From the NCBI RefSeq assembly GCF_000374165.1, contig NZ_KB893737.1:1-55227 (forward strand): a DNA stretch of 55,227 nucleotides, in the 5' to 3' direction. The notes beneath the pieces were generated by a model. The model did not search any database, was not told the DNA's origin, and saw only the letters and a program-made list of their open reading frames with translations. How positions within the stretch are numbered: the first letter of the stretch is position 1; each line of letters starts with the position of its first letter. The translations under genes and the position numbers were made by a program. Shown here piece by piece: positions 36,643 to 46,106 of the stretch. Source of the stretch: Parafrankia elaeagni. Lineage in GTDB: Bacteria > Actinomycetota > Actinomycetes > Frankiales > Frankiaceae.

Positions 36643-37887
36643 TCACACCTCCGGCCAGACCGGGTTCTCCTCGAGGGGACTGGCGCGGGGCCCCAGGAAC
36701 TCCTCGAACCAGGTGCGGTAGCTCGTGGCCCACCGCCCGTCTCGCATCATGTCCCGCAGCGCCCCGTTGACGAACCGGACGAACTCGTCGTCCCGGGCGG
36801 CATCCGTCGCCGCCACGCCTGTTCCGCTGCGCCGCAGGGCCACGCCGTACGGCTCGGCCAGGTCAGCCTGTTCCGCGGGCGTGGTGAACGCCTCGTCGAA
36901 GGCCCCGGGATCGACCATGAGGTAGTCATCCCGAGCGGCCATGCCGGCGAGGATGACATCGTCGGTCGCGACAGCGTCGGCCTCCCCCTGTTGCACCGCG
37001 ACCAGGCAGTCGGCGGCGCGCGGACGAACGGTGACGGTCAGCGGCGGTGAGCCGGCGGCCAGCGCCCGCCGGGCGGCGTCGGCGACCTTCCGCTCGGAGG
37101 TGCTGCCGGACGTCGAGCAGACCGTGAGACCCGCGAGATCGCCGATGGAGCCGAGACCGGCGTTCCTGGGAACCAGCAGCTTGAAGCTGGATTCGAAGTA
37201 CACCCCGGAGAACAGGATGCCGTCGTCGTCGGTGTCCGGGTTGTCGGCCTTCCTCTCACAGGTGATGGTGTAGGTCGCGACAACGAGATCGATCCCGGAG
37301 TCCGGGTCGTTGACAAGCGGGCCACGGTCGCCTGTCGTCACCGGCCGGAACCGCACCCGGCCAGGATCGTCATCGCCGAACAGGGCGGCGGCGACACCCC
37401 GGGCGATGTCGACGTCGAACCCGACCAGTTCGAGATCCGGCCAGTTCATCGAGCCCGCGGGCGGCGAGTCGGTGGTGATGGCGACAGTCAGGTAGCCCCG
37501 GCTGTGGATCTCGGCCATCGCCGAACCGGCGGGGAAAGCACCGGGGGGCGGCATCGACGCCGGTGGTGCCGGGCTCCAGCGGACGGGCCGGCCGTCAGCG
37601 CAGGTCTGCGCCCTCGGCGTCCCGCCCGCCGCGAGGGAGCCGGGTGCCGTGCCGGTACCACCGCCCGGAACGCGCGCCGACCCTGTGATCGTCACATCGG
37701 GCGACGGGCGGGGCGTGGCGACCGGGCTCACGGCGATCTCGCTCGGGAACCGCGCCTCTGTCGTGCCGCAGGCGGCGAGCGCGGTCGCGGCCAGGACGGC
37801 GGCCGCGGCGGCCAGGGCAGCGGCTCGCGAGTGCCGCGCACGACGCCGTCTCCCCGGCTCCCGGCCCGTCCCGAGGTCGGCGCTCAC
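36643..37887 (-). CDS. glnH: GlnH-like solute-binding lipoprotein
   Basis: 414 residues. A lipoprotein signal with lipobox LAAC follows an Arg-rich N-terminus, then a Pro/Gly/Thr linker. The mature type-3 solute-binding domain shows GYLTVAITTDSPPAGS, LVGFDVDIARGVAAALFG, VVATYTITCERK, LAGLTVCSTSGSTSERK and DAVATDDVILAGMAA. In mycobacteria GlnH binds Asp/Glu and signals via GlnX to PknG; that is family knowledge. Its start (GTG) overlaps the GlnX stop by 4 bases (GTGA), so the two are coupled. No permease or ATPase is encoded nearby, which fits a sensor rather than transport role. Confidence 0.88.
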   Translation of the reverse strand: MSADLGTGREPGRRRRARHSRAAALAAAAAVLAATALAACGTTEARFPSEIAVSPVATPRPSPDVTITGSARVPGGGTGTAPGSLAAGGTPRAQTCADGRPVRWSPAPPASMPPPGAFPAGSAMAEIHSRGYLTVAITTDSPPAGSMNWPDLELVGFDVDIARGVAAALFGDDDPGRVRFRPVTTGDRGPLVNDPDSGIDLVVATYTITCERKADNPDTDDDGILFSGVYFESSFKLLVPRNAGLGSIGDLAGLTVCSTSGSTSERKVADAARRALAAGSPPLTVTVRPRAADCLVAVQQGEADAVATDDVILAGMAARDDYLMVDPGAFDEAFTTPAEQADLAEPYGVALRRSGTGVAATDAARDDEFVRFVNGALRDMMRDGRWATSYRTWFEEFLGPRASPLEENPVWPEV

Positions 37888-39290
37888 CGCTGGTACCGGT
37901 AGGCACGGAGACGCCGCGCCATGCCCGACACGACCAGCCCGCTCCCCACGAGCAGAACACCTCCGGCGGCCACACCGAGGGCCGTCAGCACCGGGGAGGT
38001 GGCATCCGCCATGTGGGTGCGGAACCTTTCGGTGCTGCTGCCGGCCGCGTCGTCAAGCTCCCCGTCGAGATCGGCGAACAGCGCCGCGCCCGGCCCTGCC
38101 GTCAGCAGCGCCGCGTCGCGGAAGGCGCTCCCGTCCGAGCCGACCCCGGAAAGCAGGTCCGTGACCTCCGTGCGGTTCTCACGCCAGCGCCGTAGCCGGC
38201 TGTCGATGCGGGCCACGGCCTCCGCCGGCAGTTCCTCGACCGTGAGGGCCCGGTCGAGACCGGCGAGCGAGCCCTCCCACCCCTCGTCGTAGGCGGTGTC
38301 GACTCCCAGCGACAGCATGTCGAGGTTCTCGTCGGCGCGGGCCTGCGAGGCGAGGACCCGGGCCTGGGACAGCGTCACCATCGGTACGTATCCTTCGCTC
38401 ACGCTGTTCTGGGCTCGTGATTCCCGGAGCAGGACGCCGGCGCCGAACAGACCGGCGGCGGCCAGCAGGCAGCCGGTCGCCGCCAACAAACGCGCCTCGA
38501 AGACCCGGCGGCTCCGCCGGAAACAGTAGACCTGCAATGCCAGCAGCCCCGTTCCACCGCCGGCGAAAAGCAGCAGGAGCAGCAGATCGGTGCCGCCGTC
38601 GGTGGCGGCGTTGAAATCGGCGTCGACCTCGTCACCGGCGATCTGGATCAGATTGTCGACCCGCGGGATGATCTCGTATCGGGCCAGTTCGGACGCTTTC
38701 CTGAGATAGGCCTCGGCAGTCGCGCTGCCCGTCCGGACATGGGCCCGGGCGGTCTCCACCAGACCGGTGTACCGCGGGATCAGCTCCCCCAGCCTCGTCA
38801 GCAGGTCACCCGCGCACACCGGTGTGGCCGGCGAGCCGCCGGCGCCGGCGCCGGCCAGGCAGCCGGTGATGCCGAGCTGTTGGATCCGGACGATTCTCGC
38901 GGCGGCGTCCTCGACATCGCCGGCGGTGGAGGTCCGCCCGGGTCGGGCCAGGTAGGCCGACCGCCGTTCCTCGGACGTGTCGAGATCGGGATCGGTGAGC
39001 ACGACGTGCTCGAACGCCAGGGCCGCCGCCAGCGCGTCGGCGTTCGACACCTCGCTGCGGACATGCTGGGCCTCGATGACGATCTCGCCCGCCCGATCCC
39101 TGGTGTTGGCCAGTGCGGCGCCGCCGAGCACCGTCTGACCGGTCGCCGCCACCGCCGCGACCAGCAGCCACCCGGCCACCAGGAGCGCGGCCCAGCGAAG
39201 CCGGCTCGGCGTGTCGAGCCGGCGCCGGACGGCCGCCGAGCGGCCGCTCACGGTTTGCGCCGGAGCCACGCGCTGTACAGTGTTGACCAC
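37884..39290 (-). CDS. glnX: GlnX-like membrane sensor protein
   Basis: 468 residues. Helix 1 (WAALLVAGWLLVAAVAATG) is near residue 35, then a helical outside domain of about 170 residues (EIVIEAQHVRSEVSNADAL), helices 2-3 around 225-285 (LLLLLLFAGGGTGLLALQ, LLAATGCLLAAAGLFGAG), a second helical outside domain (MVTLSQARVLASQARADENLDML), and a final helix (GVAAGGVLLVGSGLVV) with a short RRLRAYRYQR tail. The pattern matches GlnX, the membrane relay between GlnH and PknG. It is upstream of and coupled to the GlnH gene. GTG 39290 has only a weak ribosome site. Confidence 0.82.
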   Translation of the reverse strand: MVNTVQRVAPAQTVSGRSAAVRRRLDTPSRLRWAALLVAGWLLVAAVAATGQTVLGGAALANTRDRAGEIVIEAQHVRSEVSNADALAAALAFEHVVLTDPDLDTSEERRSAYLARPGRTSTAGDVEDAAARIVRIQQLGITGCLAGAGAGGSPATPVCAGDLLTRLGELIPRYTGLVETARAHVRTGSATAEAYLRKASELARYEIIPRVDNLIQIAGDEVDADFNAATDGGTDLLLLLLFAGGGTGLLALQVYCFRRSRRVFEARLLAATGCLLAAAGLFGAGVLLRESRAQNSVSEGYVPMVTLSQARVLASQARADENLDMLSLGVDTAYDEGWEGSLAGLDRALTVEELPAEAVARIDSRLRRWRENRTEVTDLLSGVGSDGSAFRDAALLTAGPGAALFADLDGELDDAAGSSTERFRTHMADATSPVLTALGVAAGGVLLVGSGLVVSGMARRLRAYRYQR

Positions 39291-39483
39291 AATCCGGCAA
39301 TATAGTCTTCTTCATCAATCATCGGCTTGCCCACCACTCGGGTACCCGCACCGCGAAGAACCACATGACCAAGGTTGGTAACCGGTTGTTTCGGGTCACG
39401 CCGACACCAGCGCTGTCCACCCGTCGGCCGGCGGGCGTGTGCCAGCCCACGGGGCCGAGAGGACCAGGCCGCCGTGATGCCCG

Positions 39484-40749
39484 ATGATGGTCGTCGACCA
39501 CGCGGAGCTCGCCAGGGCACTGCCGCACTACCTCATCGGCGAGAAGCTGGGTTCGGGGTCGTTCGGGCTGGTGCTGGCCGCGACGCACCGGGAGATGGGC
39601 CGCCCGGCCGCGATCAAGGTGATGCCGGCCCTGGCGCGACCGGACGACACCGGCGCCGAGGATCGGCTCCTCGCCACGCTGGACCATCCACACGTGGTGC
39701 GGGTCTACGACTCCATCAGGACCGACGCCCTGTTCCTGGTGGTGATGGAACTCCTGGCCGGCGGCACCCTGACCCGGCGCCAGGCCGATCTGGGGCCGGA
39801 ACAGGTGTGCGCGCTCGGCCTGGCGGTGGCCGCGGCGCTGACCGAGATCCACCGCAGCATGCTGCACCGCGATCTCAAACCGGACAACATTCTGTTCACG
39901 GCGGACGGGAGGACGGTCAAGGTAAGTGACTTCGGCATCGCGAAGCCTTTGGCCGGAGCGGCGACCACCGCCAGCAAAGTCGTCGGCACGCCGGTCTACA
40001 TGGCGCCCGAACAGCTCACCGGCGGCCGACTCACCCCGGCGACCGACCTGTACGCGCTCGCCACCGTGCTTTACCAGATGCTCTCCGGCCGGCCCCCGTT
40101 CCGCGCGGATCACCTGGGCATCCTCTGGCAGCAGAAGCAGGACGGCCCGCCGCCGCTGACCGACGTGCCCGGCCCGGTCGCCGCGGCGATCATGCGCGCG
40201 CTGGCCGCGGACCCCGGCGACCGGTACTCCCATGCCACCGGGTTCTCCCTGGCCCTCGCCCAGGCAGCGGCCGCTGCCTACGGTCCGCGGTGGATCTCCC
40301 GTACCGGCATGCATCTGTACCTCGACGACGACGTCCGTCGTGCCGCCGAGGCGCGGCAGCCCTGTCCCCCCACCCCCCCTGACACCCTCGTCCTCCCTGA
40401 CGCTCTCGTCTCGGCCCACGACCTCGCCATCGACCTCGCCCAGGACGGTCGCGCCGACGCCGCTCACGCCCTCGGCGAGCAGACCTTCATCCGGCGCCGT
40501 GACACCCTGGGGCCCGACCACCCCGACACACTGGTCTCGGCCTTCAACCTGGCCGTCTACCTGGGCATGCTCGGCCGGTACCGAGAGGCCCGCGCGGTCG
40601 GCGCGGACGTCCTGGCCACCCGCCGCCGGATCCTCGGCCACCTCCACCCCGACACCCTCCGCGCCGGAGAGGCCCTCCTGTGGTGGGTTCAGCAGGAGAA
40701 GGAGCTTCCCGCTCCGGACCCGTCCGTGGGCGCGGCGGACCGGGTGTGA
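39484..40749 (+). CDS. Ser/Thr protein kinase with C-terminal tetratricopeptide
   Basis: 421 residues, ATG 39484. Kinase motifs: GEKLGSGSFGLVL, AAIKVM (Lys), HRDLKPDNILF, DFGIAKP, GTPVYMAPEQ and TDLYALATVLYQ. The C-terminal part has the kinesin-light-chain-type TPR pattern RRRDTLGPDHPDTLVSAFNLAVYLGMLGRYREA and a second partial copy. No membrane helix, so cytoplasmic. It is divergent from GlnX over a 193-base spacer and is the second kinase of the locus; a link to PknG signalling is inferred from position only. Its stop is 2 bases from the end of the convergent lipoprotein gene. Confidence 0.92.
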   Translation: MMVVDHAELARALPHYLIGEKLGSGSFGLVLAATHREMGRPAAIKVMPALARPDDTGAEDRLLATLDHPHVVRVYDSIRTDALFLVVMELLAGGTLTRRQADLGPEQVCALGLAVAAALTEIHRSMLHRDLKPDNILFTADGRTVKVSDFGIAKPLAGAATTASKVVGTPVYMAPEQLTGGRLTPATDLYALATVLYQMLSGRPPFRADHLGILWQQKQDGPPPLTDVPGPVAAAIMRALAADPGDRYSHATGFSLALAQAAAAAYGPRWISRTGMHLYLDDDVRRAAEARQPCPPTPPDTLVLPDALVSAHDLAIDLAQDGRADAAHALGEQTFIRRRDTLGPDHPDTLVSAFNLAVYLGMLGRYREARAVGADVLATRRRILGHLHPDTLRAGEALLWWVQQEKELPAPDPSVGAADRV

Positions 40750-40751
40750 CG

Positions 40752-41192
40752 TCAGCAGTCGACGGCGTGCTCGGCCAGCTCGGCCCGCAGTGTGGTGAGC
40801 GTCGGGTTGTCCGGCCAGGTGCTGTCGTTCTCGACCTCGTGCTGGGTGCCGCGGGCATCGCGTATCTCATCGACGTCGAAGGCGCCGACGAGGCCCTTGC
40901 CGGAGGAAGGCACGTCGTTCTCGAGTTCGACGTCGCAGGTCTGCGGGTCCGCGTCGGTGTTCACGATGATGTGCGCGTCGTAGGCGACAAGACGGGACTT
41001 CCCGTTCTTCTTCTCCCGGTCCGCTGACACGTCGACCGTGCCGTAGCCGTGGGAGCGCAGCTTCTCCGCGAACCTGTCCGCGTCGCTTTCGGAACCGCAG
41101 GCCGAGAATCCGGCCACCGCGACCGAGGTGAGCGCGACCGCGAGTGCCCGGTTGACGAAAGGTGCCTGCCGCCGCCTGGCCATGATCTTCAT
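40752..41192 (-). CDS. small lipoprotein, function unknown
   Basis: 146 residues. ATG 41192; basic N-terminus MARRR, hydrophobic signal and lipobox FSAC near residue 32. The mature part is polar with RFAEKLRSHGYGTVDVSADREKK, DAHIIVNTDADPQTCDVELE and the ending LAEHAVDC. No recognised domain. Monocistronic. The following spacer (41193-41573) has no supported gene. Confidence 0.72.
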   Translation of the reverse strand: MKIMARRRQAPFVNRALAVALTSVAVAGFSACGSESDADRFAEKLRSHGYGTVDVSADREKKNGKSRLVAYDAHIIVNTDADPQTCDVELENDVPSSGKGLVGAFDVDEIRDARGTQHEVENDSTWPDNPTLTTLRAELAEHAVDC

Positions 41193-41573
41193 CTGCGCCT
41201 TTCCTGAGAGGAGGGATCGACACAGATTGCACCGTTCGCCGGATGTGCACGTGTACGTGTCGCCTAACGAACAACGCCAACCCGGACCGGCGGCGCACCG
41301 AAAGTGACGCGCCCACCCCGCTGCGCGACATCACAGGAGCGCGGCAGGCCGCACAGCGGCACGGACGCCCGCCCGTCAAGGGGGGCAACGCGAAGATTCA
41401 CCGGAAGGCAGCCCGCCAAATCAAGGTCAGATCTCTTCGTGCTCACACGTGTCCCACGAACGACAGCCGAAAACGAACGCCGGATCCGACCTTCTCCGGC
41501 ATCGTGTTGCTCCTCGACAACAACTTTGACGACCGTTCGTGAAACGGCTCGGGTGAATCTCGCGGAGGCAGGA
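41193..41573. promoter_or_regulatory. divergent spacer between two lipoprotein genes
   Basis: About 380 bases that should carry promoters for both. The frame at 41243-41542 gives Arg-rich, unrecognised sequence without a ribosome site and is not called. Confidence 0.35.
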
Positions 41574-42368
41574 ATGGGCGGCAGGCGGCGGGACCGGAGT
41601 GTGTTTCGGTCGGTGTCCGGGGGCATCGTCGCGTCGGTGTTGGCGGTCATGGCCGCGGGATGCCAGGAGGGCAGCCTCGCGGCCCTCCCGGCCACGACGC
41701 CGACCACGGCACCAGTGGCGGCGCCGCCGGCCACCACCGCGCCCACAGCCGCTCCCGCCCAGGCCACCGGTACCCCGGCGGAAGACCTGCGCGCGGGGGA
41801 CTACGTGCTCACGGCCGGTCCGGAGACCGTGGACTTCGAAAGCTCGGGCGGCGCCGACGACCCGGACAGCGACAGCAGCGCGATGCGCGCCGAGATCGCG
41901 GCGTGTGTCGGCGTCCCCGGCTACGACCCGCCCCCGCCCTCGGACGAGACGACGGGCGACATCTTCACCAACATCGAGGAATCCGACTTCCAGGCGATCA
42001 GCCGGGCAAAGATTCTGCCCGCGGAGCAGATCAGCGAGAACGCCGAGATCGTGACGAGCCCCCGTTTCGCCGACTGCTACCGCGGCGCACTGGAGGAGCA
42101 GCTGGCAGGTGAGGACTCGAGCGGTTTCACCTACGAGATCGTCGCGGTCGAGACACCGTCCCCGCCACCGGGAGCCACCGCGCTCGTCCGCACCTCGATG
42201 GGCATCACGGACGAGTACGGCACCTACGGCTACGTCTTCGACACCGTCTACTTCTACGTCGGCCAGGTCGCCGTCGAGCTCGAGGTCCACAACATCCAGG
42301 ACGTCCCGCCGCCGGCCGTCGAGCAGGGCCTCATCGACCAGATCGCGGACAAACTGACCAACCAGTGA
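41574..42368 (+). CDS. Pro/Ala-rich lipoprotein, function unknown
   Basis: 264 residues, ATG 41574 with GGAGGCAGG upstream. Signal sequence SVLAVMAAGC ends in a lipobox. A Thr/Ala/Pro spacer (residues about 35-65) carries the protein off the membrane, followed by a globular domain with MRAEIAACVGVPGYD, ISRAKILPAEQISEN and the ending VAVELEVHNIQDVP. No family recognised. It stands before the dioxygenase gene and may be cotranscribed; the gap is 145 bases. Confidence 0.75.
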   Translation: MGGRRRDRSVFRSVSGGIVASVLAVMAAGCQEGSLAALPATTPTTAPVAAPPATTAPTAAPAQATGTPAEDLRAGDYVLTAGPETVDFESSGGADDPDSDSSAMRAEIAACVGVPGYDPPPPSDETTGDIFTNIEESDFQAISRAKILPAEQISENAEIVTSPRFADCYRGALEEQLAGEDSSGFTYEIVAVETPSPPPGATALVRTSMGITDEYGTYGYVFDTVYFYVGQVAVELEVHNIQDVPPPAVEQGLIDQIADKLTNQ

Positions 42369-42513
42369 TGATGATGTCGCCTCCCCTGCCGTCAACCCGA
42401 CCCAGCGGCCAGGGCCTGCTCGCACAGCCACAGCACAGGTGACGCACAGCACCCGCAAGGACGGCTCGAGCAGTGTGGCGGTACAGGATCAGCCGCGCGC
42501 CGAGGGAGAAGAC

Positions 42514-43527
42514 ATGGCGAACCGTCACCGGTCGAGCCGGACACCGACCTACGAGGGCCGTTCACTGGCCCGCCCCGAGGAGGAGATCGTCGGCCAGGGG
42601 CTGGCCTTCGACGTCGGGACGATGGTGAGCCGGCGGCGCATGCTCGCCTTCTTCGGCGTGGGTGCGGCGGCGGCGGGCCTCGCCGCCTGCACGCCGGGCC
42701 AGGTCGAATCCTCGGGAGCCGCGGGATCCTCGGGTGCCGCGGCGTCCGCGTCGGCCGGTACCGCGGCGGGTACGGCTGCCGGGGAGATCCCGGAGGAGAC
42801 CGCCGGCCCCTACCCCGGCGACGGGTCGAACGGGCCGGACGTCCTCGAACAGAGCGGTGTCGTCCGCAGCGACATCCGCTCCAGCTTCGGCGGCGCGACC
42901 GGCACCGCCGAAGGCGTGCCCATGACGCTGGAACTGACGGTCACCGACCTCGCCAACGCCGGCGCCCCCTTCGCCGGGGTGGCCGTGTACGTGTGGCACT
43001 GCGACCGCGAGGGCCGCTACTCGATGTACTCCGAGGGCGTCGCCGACCAGAACTACCTGCGCGGCGTCCAGATCGCGGACAGCGCCGGCACGGTCCGCTT
43101 CACCAGCATCTTCCCGGCCTGCTACTCCGGACGCTGGCCGCACGTCCACTTCGAGGTCTACCCCGACCAGGCCAGCATCGCCGACTCCACCAGGGCCGTC
43201 GCCACCTCACAGGTCGCGCTGCCACAGGACGTCTGCGACCAGGTCTACGCGCAGGCTGGCTACGAGGCCTCGGTGACGAACCTGGCGCGCGTCAGCCTCG
43301 CGAACGACAACGTCTTCGGCGAGGACTCCGCCGCCAGCCAGCTCGGCACCGTCACCGGCGACGTCACCACCGGGTACACCGTCGCCCTCGCCGTCGGCGT
43401 CGACACCACCACCACAGCCGGCGGAGGTGGCGGAGGGCAGGCTCCGGGTGGAGGCGGCCAGGGCCCCGGCGGCGGGCAGCCCCCGTCCGGCGCACCCGGT
43501 GGTCAACCACCGGCCAGGTCCAGCTGA
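42514..43527 (+). CDS. exported intradiol ring-cleavage dioxygenase
   Basis: 337 residues, ATG 42514 with GGAGAAG upstream. A twin-arginine signal with a possible lipobox (RRRMLAFFGVGAAAAGLAAC) is followed by an Ala/Ser/Gly spacer. The catalytic domain contains AGPYPGDGS, VAVYVWHCDREGRYSMYS (His and Tyr ligands) and FPACYSGRWPHVHFEVY (second Tyr, two His), i.e. the non-heme Fe(III) 2-Tyr 2-His set of protocatechuate/catechol 3,4-dioxygenase-like enzymes. Outside-acting forms are rarer than cytoplasmic ones. The C-terminal tail is a low-complexity GGGGQAPGGG-type run. Aromatic lignin-like substrates are an inference. Confidence 0.9.
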   Translation: MANRHRSSRTPTYEGRSLARPEEEIVGQGLAFDVGTMVSRRRMLAFFGVGAAAAGLAACTPGQVESSGAAGSSGAAASASAGTAAGTAAGEIPEETAGPYPGDGSNGPDVLEQSGVVRSDIRSSFGGATGTAEGVPMTLELTVTDLANAGAPFAGVAVYVWHCDREGRYSMYSEGVADQNYLRGVQIADSAGTVRFTSIFPACYSGRWPHVHFEVYPDQASIADSTRAVATSQVALPQDVCDQVYAQAGYEASVTNLARVSLANDNVFGEDSAASQLGTVTGDVTTGYTVALAVGVDTTTTAGGGGGGQAPGGGGQGPGGGQPPSGAPGGQPPARSS

Positions 43528-43640
43528 CCGACCGCCTCCGGCCCAGCACGAGGCCTGTTCCGAAACCGAGAACCGGCATCACTCCAGCCGGTACTTCGAG
43601 GTCGTAGATGCGAGGTCGACGCCGGCGGAGGTCGAGACCC

Positions 43641-46019
43641 TCATCCGGGTTCCAGCCAGAAGCGTCGGCGTTGGAAGGCGTAGGTGGGCAGGTCCGCGCG
43701 GCGGGCGCCGGCCCCCACGAAGAAGGCATTCCAGTCGACCGGGATGCCCCGGGTATGCAGGGCGGCCAGCAGCTCGGTGACGGCGCGGATCTCATCGCGG
43801 CCAGGCGACAGCAGCGCCAGGTCAGCGGCTCTCCCCTCCGGTACGACAGCGGACCTGGCGCTCGGTCCGCCGTCCGGCCCGGGCCGACCCACGATCACCG
43901 TCGTCGCGTTCGCGGGGATGCGGTGGACGTCCCAGGGAATCGGCCCGGACGAGGGTGCGGGTGACGGCGGCGCCCAGATGAGGGCGCGGGCGTCGTCGAG
44001 GGTGAGGGTGCCGGTCAGGTGCGCGGCGGCGATCTCGCCGGATCCCTGGCCGAGGCGGACGTCCGGACGCACCCCCCAGGATTCCAGCAGTCGGGCCAGG
44101 GCCACCTGGACGGCGAATCCCGTCCAGACCGCCCGCGAGGTCTCGTCGGGTGCCGGGCCGACGGTGCGCAGTGCGGCCGCGAAGGCAGGGAAGCGCCCGG
44201 CGAGCGCGCTGCCGGTTCCCGCGAGCGCGCCGGGCCGGTCGGGGAACACCAGGACGAGCGGCGGTCCGGACGTCGTGCCGTCCGACGTGGGCAGGCCGGT
44301 GCCCTCGGTGCCGGCAGCGCCCCGGGTCACCGTGACGGCGGAGACTCCGGCGAAGGCGTCCGGGCCGGTCGTCTCCGGGTCGGAGCCCGCTGCCAGGGCC
44401 GCCAGGCCGCGCCGGAAAGCGGCGGAGTCGCAGGCCACGAGCACCGCGCGGTGCTCGAAGGCGGAGCGGCCGGTCGCCAGCGAGTACGCGACGTCGACCG
44501 GGGCGGGCTCGGGCCGCTCGGCGAGGTGGGTGAGCAGCCGGTCGGCCTGGCCGCGCAGGCCGGCCGGCGACCGCGCCGACAGCAGCCATGGGAGCACATC
44601 CAGCGCGGGCTCGGCGGGGGGCTCGGCGGGGGGCTCGGCGGAAGACTCAGCCTCGGGCTCGGCGGGGGGCTGTTCGAGGATCGCGTGGGCGAGGGTGCCG
44701 TTGGCGCCGAAGGAGGAGACGCCGATCCGGCGGGGGCGGCCGTCGGTCGCCGGCCAGGGCCGGGGCTGGGTGAGCAGGGCGATGCTGCCGTCGGACCAGT
44801 CGGCGTGCGGGGTCGGGGCGTCCACGTGCAGGGTGCGCGGGAGGACGCCGTGCCGCATCGCCAGCGCCGCCTTGATGATGGCGCCGGCCCCGCCCGCCGC
44901 CTGGGTGTGCCCCAGGTTGGACTTCAGCGAGCCGAGCCACAGCGGGCGGTCGGCGGGACGTCCGCGGCCGTAGGCGGCGAGGAGGGCCGCGAGTTCGATC
45001 GGGTCCCCGACGGGGGTGCCGGTGCCGTGTCCTTCGACGGCGTCGACGTCGCCGGGGGTGAGGCCGGCGTCGGCGAGGGCGCGGGTGATCAGACGTTCCT
45101 GGGAGGCGGCGCTGGGGGCGGTGAACCCGTTGGTGGCACCGCTCTGGTCGACGGCGCTGCCGCGGACCACCGCGTGTACCGGGTGGCCGTGGCGCCGGGC
45201 TTCGCTGAGCCGTTCGACGAGCAGGACACCGACGCCCTCGGAGATGCCGGTGCCGTTGGCGGCGGCGGCGAACGACTTGCAGCGGCTGTCCGGGGCCAGG
45301 CCCTGGCCCTGGCGGGTCGTCTCCTCCCACAGCTCGGTCGTCGCGAGCACCGACACCCCGCCGACCAGCGCGAGCGAGCACTCGCCGCGCCGCAGAGCCT
45401 GGCTGGCCAGGTGCAGGCCGACGAGGGACGAGGCGCAGGCCGCGTCGAGAGTGACGCAGGGGCCTTCGAGCCCGAGTGTGTACGAGACCCGCCCGGACGC
45501 GATGCTCCCGGCACTGCCGAAGTAGGTGTAGCCGTCGATGCCGGGCGGGGGCGGGCGCAGCCGGTAGCCGTAGTCGTGGAAGATCACGCCGAAGTACACG
45601 CCGGTGCGGCTGCCCCGGGCCGTGCGCGGGTCGATGCCGGCGTGCTCGAACGCCTCCCAGGACGTCTCCAGCAGCAGCCGCTGCTGCGGGTCGGCGGCCA
45701 GGGCCTCGTTCTCCGACATCCCGAAGAACTCCGGCTCGAAGTCGGCGGCGTCGTGCAGGAAGCCGCCACCGAAGCAGGGCAGGGCCGAGGTGTCCCACCC
45801 GCGGTTGTCCGGGAAGCCGGAGATGGCGTCGCCACCGGCCGCGACGAACCGCCACAGCTCGTCCGGGGAGCGCAGGGTGCGCGGGCCGCCGGGGAAGCGG
45901 CAGGCCATCCCGATGACGGCGATGGGTTCGGACGTCGCGGCGAGCTGCCGGCGCAGCCGTTCGTTCTCCTTCATCGTCGCGCGCAGCGCTTCGATGAGCC
46001 GGTCAGCGGACGCGGTCAC
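43641..46019 (-). CDS. type I PKS module: KS plus truncated, inactive AT
   Basis: 792 residues, GTG 46019 with GGAGG upstream. An N-terminal docking coiled coil ([20 protein letters not shown]) precedes a complete [10 protein letters not shown] (Cys, about 195), VEGHGTGT (His, about 328), [11 protein letters not shown] (His, about 370). The following AT-like region is about 150 residues short: FPGQGSQ became FPDRPGA, the GHSQG elbow became GQGSG (no Ser, near 658), and the YASH/HAFH region is absent. It ends with the post-[15 protein letters not shown] linker. No KR, ACP or thioesterase follows. The KS may still act; see findings. Confidence 0.92.
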   Translation of the reverse strand: MTASADRLIEALRATMKENERLRRQLAATSEPIAVIGMACRFPGGPRTLRSPDELWRFVAAGGDAISGFPDNRGWDTSALPCFGGGFLHDAADFEPEFFGMSENEALAADPQQRLLLETSWEAFEHAGIDPRTARGSRTGVYFGVIFHDYGYRLRPPPPGIDGYTYFGSAGSIASGRVSYTLGLEGPCVTLDAACASSLVGLHLASQALRRGECSLALVGGVSVLATTELWEETTRQGQGLAPDSRCKSFAAAANGTGISEGVGVLLVERLSEARRHGHPVHAVVRGSAVDQSGATNGFTAPSAASQERLITRALADAGLTPGDVDAVEGHGTGTPVGDPIELAALLAAYGRGRPADRPLWLGSLKSNLGHTQAAGGAGAIIKAALAMRHGVLPRTLHVDAPTPHADWSDGSIALLTQPRPWPATDGRPRRIGVSSFGANGTLAHAILEQPPAEPEAESSAEPPAEPPAEPALDVLPWLLSARSPAGLRGQADRLLTHLAERPEPAPVDVAYSLATGRSAFEHRAVLVACDSAAFRRGLAALAAGSDPETTGPDAFAGVSAVTVTRGAAGTEGTGLPTSDGTTSGPPLVLVFPDRPGALAGTGSALAGRFPAFAAALRTVGPAPDETSRAVWTGFAVQVALARLLESWGVRPDVRLGQGSGEIAAAHLTGTLTLDDARALIWAPPSPAPSSGPIPWDVHRIPANATTVIVGRPGPDGGPSARSAVVPEGRAADLALLSPGRDEIRAVTELLAALHTRGIPVDWNAFFVGAGARRADLPTYAFQRRRFWLEPG

Positions 46020-46037
46020 GATGCCTCCGGGAGGGTC

Positions 46038-46086
46038 GTGCGGACAGGACGGGCCGTGCGGACAGGACGGGGCCGTGCGGACGGGA
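46038..46086. repeat. 18-19-bp tandem repeat between the two PKS genes
   Basis: GTGCGGACAGGACGGGCC and a near copy abut, with a third partial copy, in the 87-base spacer between the long PKS gene and the KS gene. Confidence 0.65.
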
Positions 46087-46106
46087 CTGGTCGTCGGCGG
46101 CGCCGG

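Noticed and set aside
41243-41542. 99-codon frame between lipoprotein genes
   Set aside because: Arg-rich, no ribosome site, overlaps the expected promoter region.
43641-46019. frameshift explanation for the short AT
   Set aside because: The post-AT linker is in the same frame as the KS, so a single frameshift cannot explain the loss; deletion or divergence is more likely.
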